64,000 nt of DNA from Eleusine coracana subsp. coracana (taxonomy: Eukaryota > Streptophyta > Magnoliopsida > Poales > Poaceae). This document shows, one piece after another, positions 61,147-64,000 of this stretch. The DNA lies in contig CM064430.1 of the NCBI GenBank assembly GCA_032690845.1, forward strand, positions 48,705,882 through 48,769,881, given 5' to 3'. A program made the translations under genes and the position numbers. Under the pieces are notes generated by a model. It was not told where the DNA came from and searched no databases. It saw only the letters and a program-made list of their open reading frames with translations. Within the stretch, counting starts at the first letter, position 1, and every line of letters starts with the position of its first letter.

Positions 61147-64000
61147 ATCGATGGTGAGTTGGCGCGCCGCGACCGCCGCAGGGTTCCGCGACTCGGGGGA
61201 ATCCGGGAATATGTCACTCCGGGGTTTGCAGCGTACGGACAAGATCACAACTTGCGATCTCGGGCCACTGTCACACGTTTGAGCAGACATTTTTTAATTA
61301 AAGAAAAATCTGTAGTACAGAATGTGTGAGGTTTATGTAGGGTTCACGACTTCTCTCACGCGGAGTGAAAAAGATCCAAGGCCAGGTTTCATATCAATGT
61401 CATACGCCATCTCTATAGATGCATCCCTTTGGGATAATGTAACCCGCAAGACCTTGGTGAAAGAGAACACAAAACTAGACATTTGAAGCAGGATTGTGCG
61501 CCCCAAATCTAACGATTGTGATATTCATCTGAATTTGTTGAGAACAACAATTAGTTAATTTATCGAGAACAACGATGGTGAGTTGGCAAGCCATGAGCAC
61601 CGTAAGCCTGCAAAACCATGAGATCCTGAAATGTACATGTCACGCTAGAATCTGCAACGTACATCCAAAATCACAGTTGCAATGACACAAGTGTCATATG
61701 TTTGAGTATTTTTCTCTTCTGACATTTTTTTTTTGTAAAATGAGGTAGGTTCATGTAGGGTTCAAAACTTATCTCATGTCTTGGATGAAGAAGATCCAAA
61801 TATATCTTAAGGTTGCATATCAATATCATGCACCATGTATACATCTTTTTGGGATGTGACGGGCAATGCCGCGGTTGAGGGAGAATACAAAATCTAGGCC
61901 ATGTATACAATGAGTGGGCTAGGGTTCAAGAGCTCTCTCACGTGGAGTGAAAAAGATCTGAGCCAGCCTCCATATCAATATCATGCTCTCATAGATGCAT
62001 CCCTTTGGGATGATGTAACCCACAAGAGCACGATTGAGAAAGAACACACAACTAGGCGTTTGAAGCGGGATTGTGCTCTCTACATCTAGCAAATATGATG
62101 GCCGTCAAAATTTATCAAGAAGAACAATTGATTAATTTGCCAAGAATAGCGATTGTGAGTTGGTGAGCCATTAGAACCGCAGGGCTGCAATACCATGGGA
62201 ATCCTGAGATGTGCATGTCACGCTAGAGTTTGCAGCGTACGGCCAAGATTGCAGTGTCATGCCAGAATTAGCAATGTTCCAAGATCGAACTTGTGGTCAT
62301 GCGTGAGTGTCAGCTTTTGAGCAATCATTTTTTAAATAAAGAAACAATGTGAAATTTGTGAGATTTATGTAGGGTTCATGAGCAGCCCCAAGCACGGTCC
62401 AAAAGATCTAGAGGTACCTCAGGTTGTATATCAATATCGTATGGGATGGGGATTGTTGACACATATAAGGGCAGGCGGACTCAAAAGGTTGTGCATAAAA
62501 ATGAGTCACACGAGTTTGAGGTTGCAAATTTTAATCAATAACTTACAGTTTCCATATTTGGATTTGTATTGCACGTCATTTAACTTTTTTTATCCATTCC
62601 TTAATCTCAAGATACACATGTTTTGTTTTGCAATTTTACCAACCACACAATTCTTTCATGCAGGGTTAAAAAGATCCGGGCTAGGTTCCATATTTATATC
62701 ATGCTCCCATAAATGCATCCCTTTGGGATGATGTAACCCGCAAGAGGCGGTTGAGAGAGAACACAAAGCTAGGTGTTTTAAAGGGGCTTATGCTCTATAA
62801 ATCTAATGATTGTGATCTTTGTATATATTTGTCGTAAACAATAATATGTTGGTTTCTCGAGAACAACAATGATGAGTTGGTGAGCCATGAGAACTGCAAG
62901 CTGCAAAACCATGGGAATCCTAAAATGTGCATATGATGCTAGAGTTTGTAGTGTACGTCCAATCAGAGTTGCAATTACGCAAGTGTACACATGTTTGAGC
63001 ATTCATTTAATTTCTTTTCAAAAAAATATTGTAAATTGAGATCGATTTATGTAGGGTTCAAAACTTCTCTCATGTCCATGGTGAAGAAGATCCAAGGATA
63101 CCTAAGGATGCATATCAATATCATGCACCTTGTATACATCCCTTTGGAATGTGACCGGCAAGACCACGGTTGAGGGAGAACATAAAATTTAGGCCATGTA
63201 TAGAATAACTGGGTTTATATAGGGCTCAAGAACTCTCTCATGCAGGGATAAAAAAGATCATGAGATTGATAACTCAGGTTGCATATAAATATCATGCTCA
63301 ATATGTATGTCCATTTGAGATTGGGATCGGAAAGAGCACAGTTAAGGAAGAACAAAAAAAGTTAGGCATTTGGGATTAATCAATTATTTGTATCCCAATC
63401 TCTTCAACTTTTAACTGATCCATTCCTTAAACTTGGAATATAAACGCTTGATTCATTAACAATTACTAACCACAAGTCCGTGCTTGGCGGATTGCACTTT
63501 GTAAAGCTAGTGATTGTGATTATTATTCTATTTGTCAAGAGTAATGATTGATTGGTCTATTGAGAATAACGATCATGAGTTGGCCAGCGGTGAGCACCAC
63601 CAGGCTCCAGGAATGTGTCATACCAGAGTTTACAACGTGCATTCAAGATCACACTTGTGGTCATGTGTGAGTTTCATGTTTTGAGCAATCATTTATTTTT
63701 TAGAAAAAGAAGAAACAATGTGAAATGGGTAGGTTTATGCATGATCAAAAATATCTAGAGGTAACTCAGGTTGCATATCAATATCGTGCAGGAGAACTCA
63801 AAACATGAAGAGGTAACTTTTGAGTTCTTCTAGAGGTAACTTTTGAGTTCTTCTACCCTTATATGGGACTAGAGACCTATATAAGGGTAGAAGAACTCAA
63901 AAGTTTGTGAGTTTGGGGTTGCAAATTTTAATCAATAATTTACAGTTCCCATGTTTGTATTTGCATTCCATGTCATCAAATTTTTTCATTTATCCAATCC
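61147..64000. repeat. Satellite-like array with a ~1,295-bp higher-order period
   Basis: Phrases recur in fixed order. GATGCATCCCTTTGGGAT starts at 61,418, 61,994 and 62,712. TGTATACATC starts at 61,836 and 63,131. AGGCCATGTA starts at 61,896 and 63,191. The offsets between copies 1 and 2 are 1,294, 1,295 and 1,295. Each long unit has two related halves of about 650 bp, with a shared segment (GAGTTGG ... GTTTGCAGCGTACG) at 61,152, 61,580, 62,157, 62,875 and 63,577. The array continues past the right edge. No coding sequence is seen. Confidence 0.88.
63811..63905. repeat. Perfect 27-bp inverted repeat beside a 23-bp tandem duplication
   Basis: Positions 63,838-63,864 are exactly complementary to 63,879-63,905, with a 14-base spacer whose ends could pair further. 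The left arm's first part is duplicated in tandem (63,811-63,833 and 63,834-63,856, one difference). It is within the satellite-like array. Confidence 0.92.

Noticed and set aside
60176..61329. Many open frames on both strands in the GC-rich stretch
   Set aside because: High GC removes stop codons in all frames. No motif, no start context and no splice structure could be supported.
1..64000. CRISPR arrays, bacterial operons, rRNA or clear tRNA genes
   Set aside because: Genome is a plant nuclear one. No spaced identical repeats, rRNA segments or complete tRNA folds were seen by eye, though a tRNA scan was not possible.

Overview
The window is nuclear DNA from a grass, most likely rice or a close relative. 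The evidence is GC-rich first exons, plant GT-AG introns, Tourist, Stowaway and hAT-like MITEs, and a deep nest of LTR retrotransposons and a LINE. I did no database search, so the species is an inference. Five host genes can be modelled from start to stop with open, phase-consistent exons.

Positions 1 to about 22,630 are a nest of transposable elements. The oldest layer is an L1-type LINE on the minus strand (16,193 to about 22,630, its 3' end lying beyond the left edge). A Ty1/copia element (1-16,192, minus strand) sits in it and cuts its C-terminal reverse-transcriptase region. A Ty3/gypsy element of Tat/Ogre/Grande type (4,274-15,314, target duplication CATGA) sits inside the copia element. 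The gypsy element carries a second, intron-containing gene on its antisense strand (5,621-8,448), now broken by stop codons. A 597-bp hAT-like MITE (17,750-18,346), a hAT-like fragment and the 3' part of a second gypsy element lie elsewhere in the LINE. All retroelement proteins are broken.

Positions 25,196-40,294 hold two membrane-protein genes in tandem on the plus strand. One is a full-size ABCG/PDR transporter (19 exons, 1,451 aa). The other is a clade-3-type glutamate-receptor-like channel (6 exons, 928 aa). Their introns and flanks hold small transposons and a recent tandem duplication.

An intergenic stretch of about 8.8 kb follows (40,295-49,112) with no gene I recognise. Then come a Spg1/Tem1-type small GTPase (49,113-51,915, plus), the ribosomal protein eL42 (53,127-54,724, plus, with an ATG-only first coding exon) and a plastid glucose-6-phosphate/phosphate translocator (57,010-59,038, minus, with a 12-nt last coding exon). 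The genes share no evident pathway; this is an ordinary euchromatic gene cluster beside a retrotransposon block.

From about 61,150 to the right edge is a degenerate satellite-like array. Its higher-order period is about 1,295 bp, built from two related half-units, and near the right edge it contains a perfect 27-bp inverted repeat.
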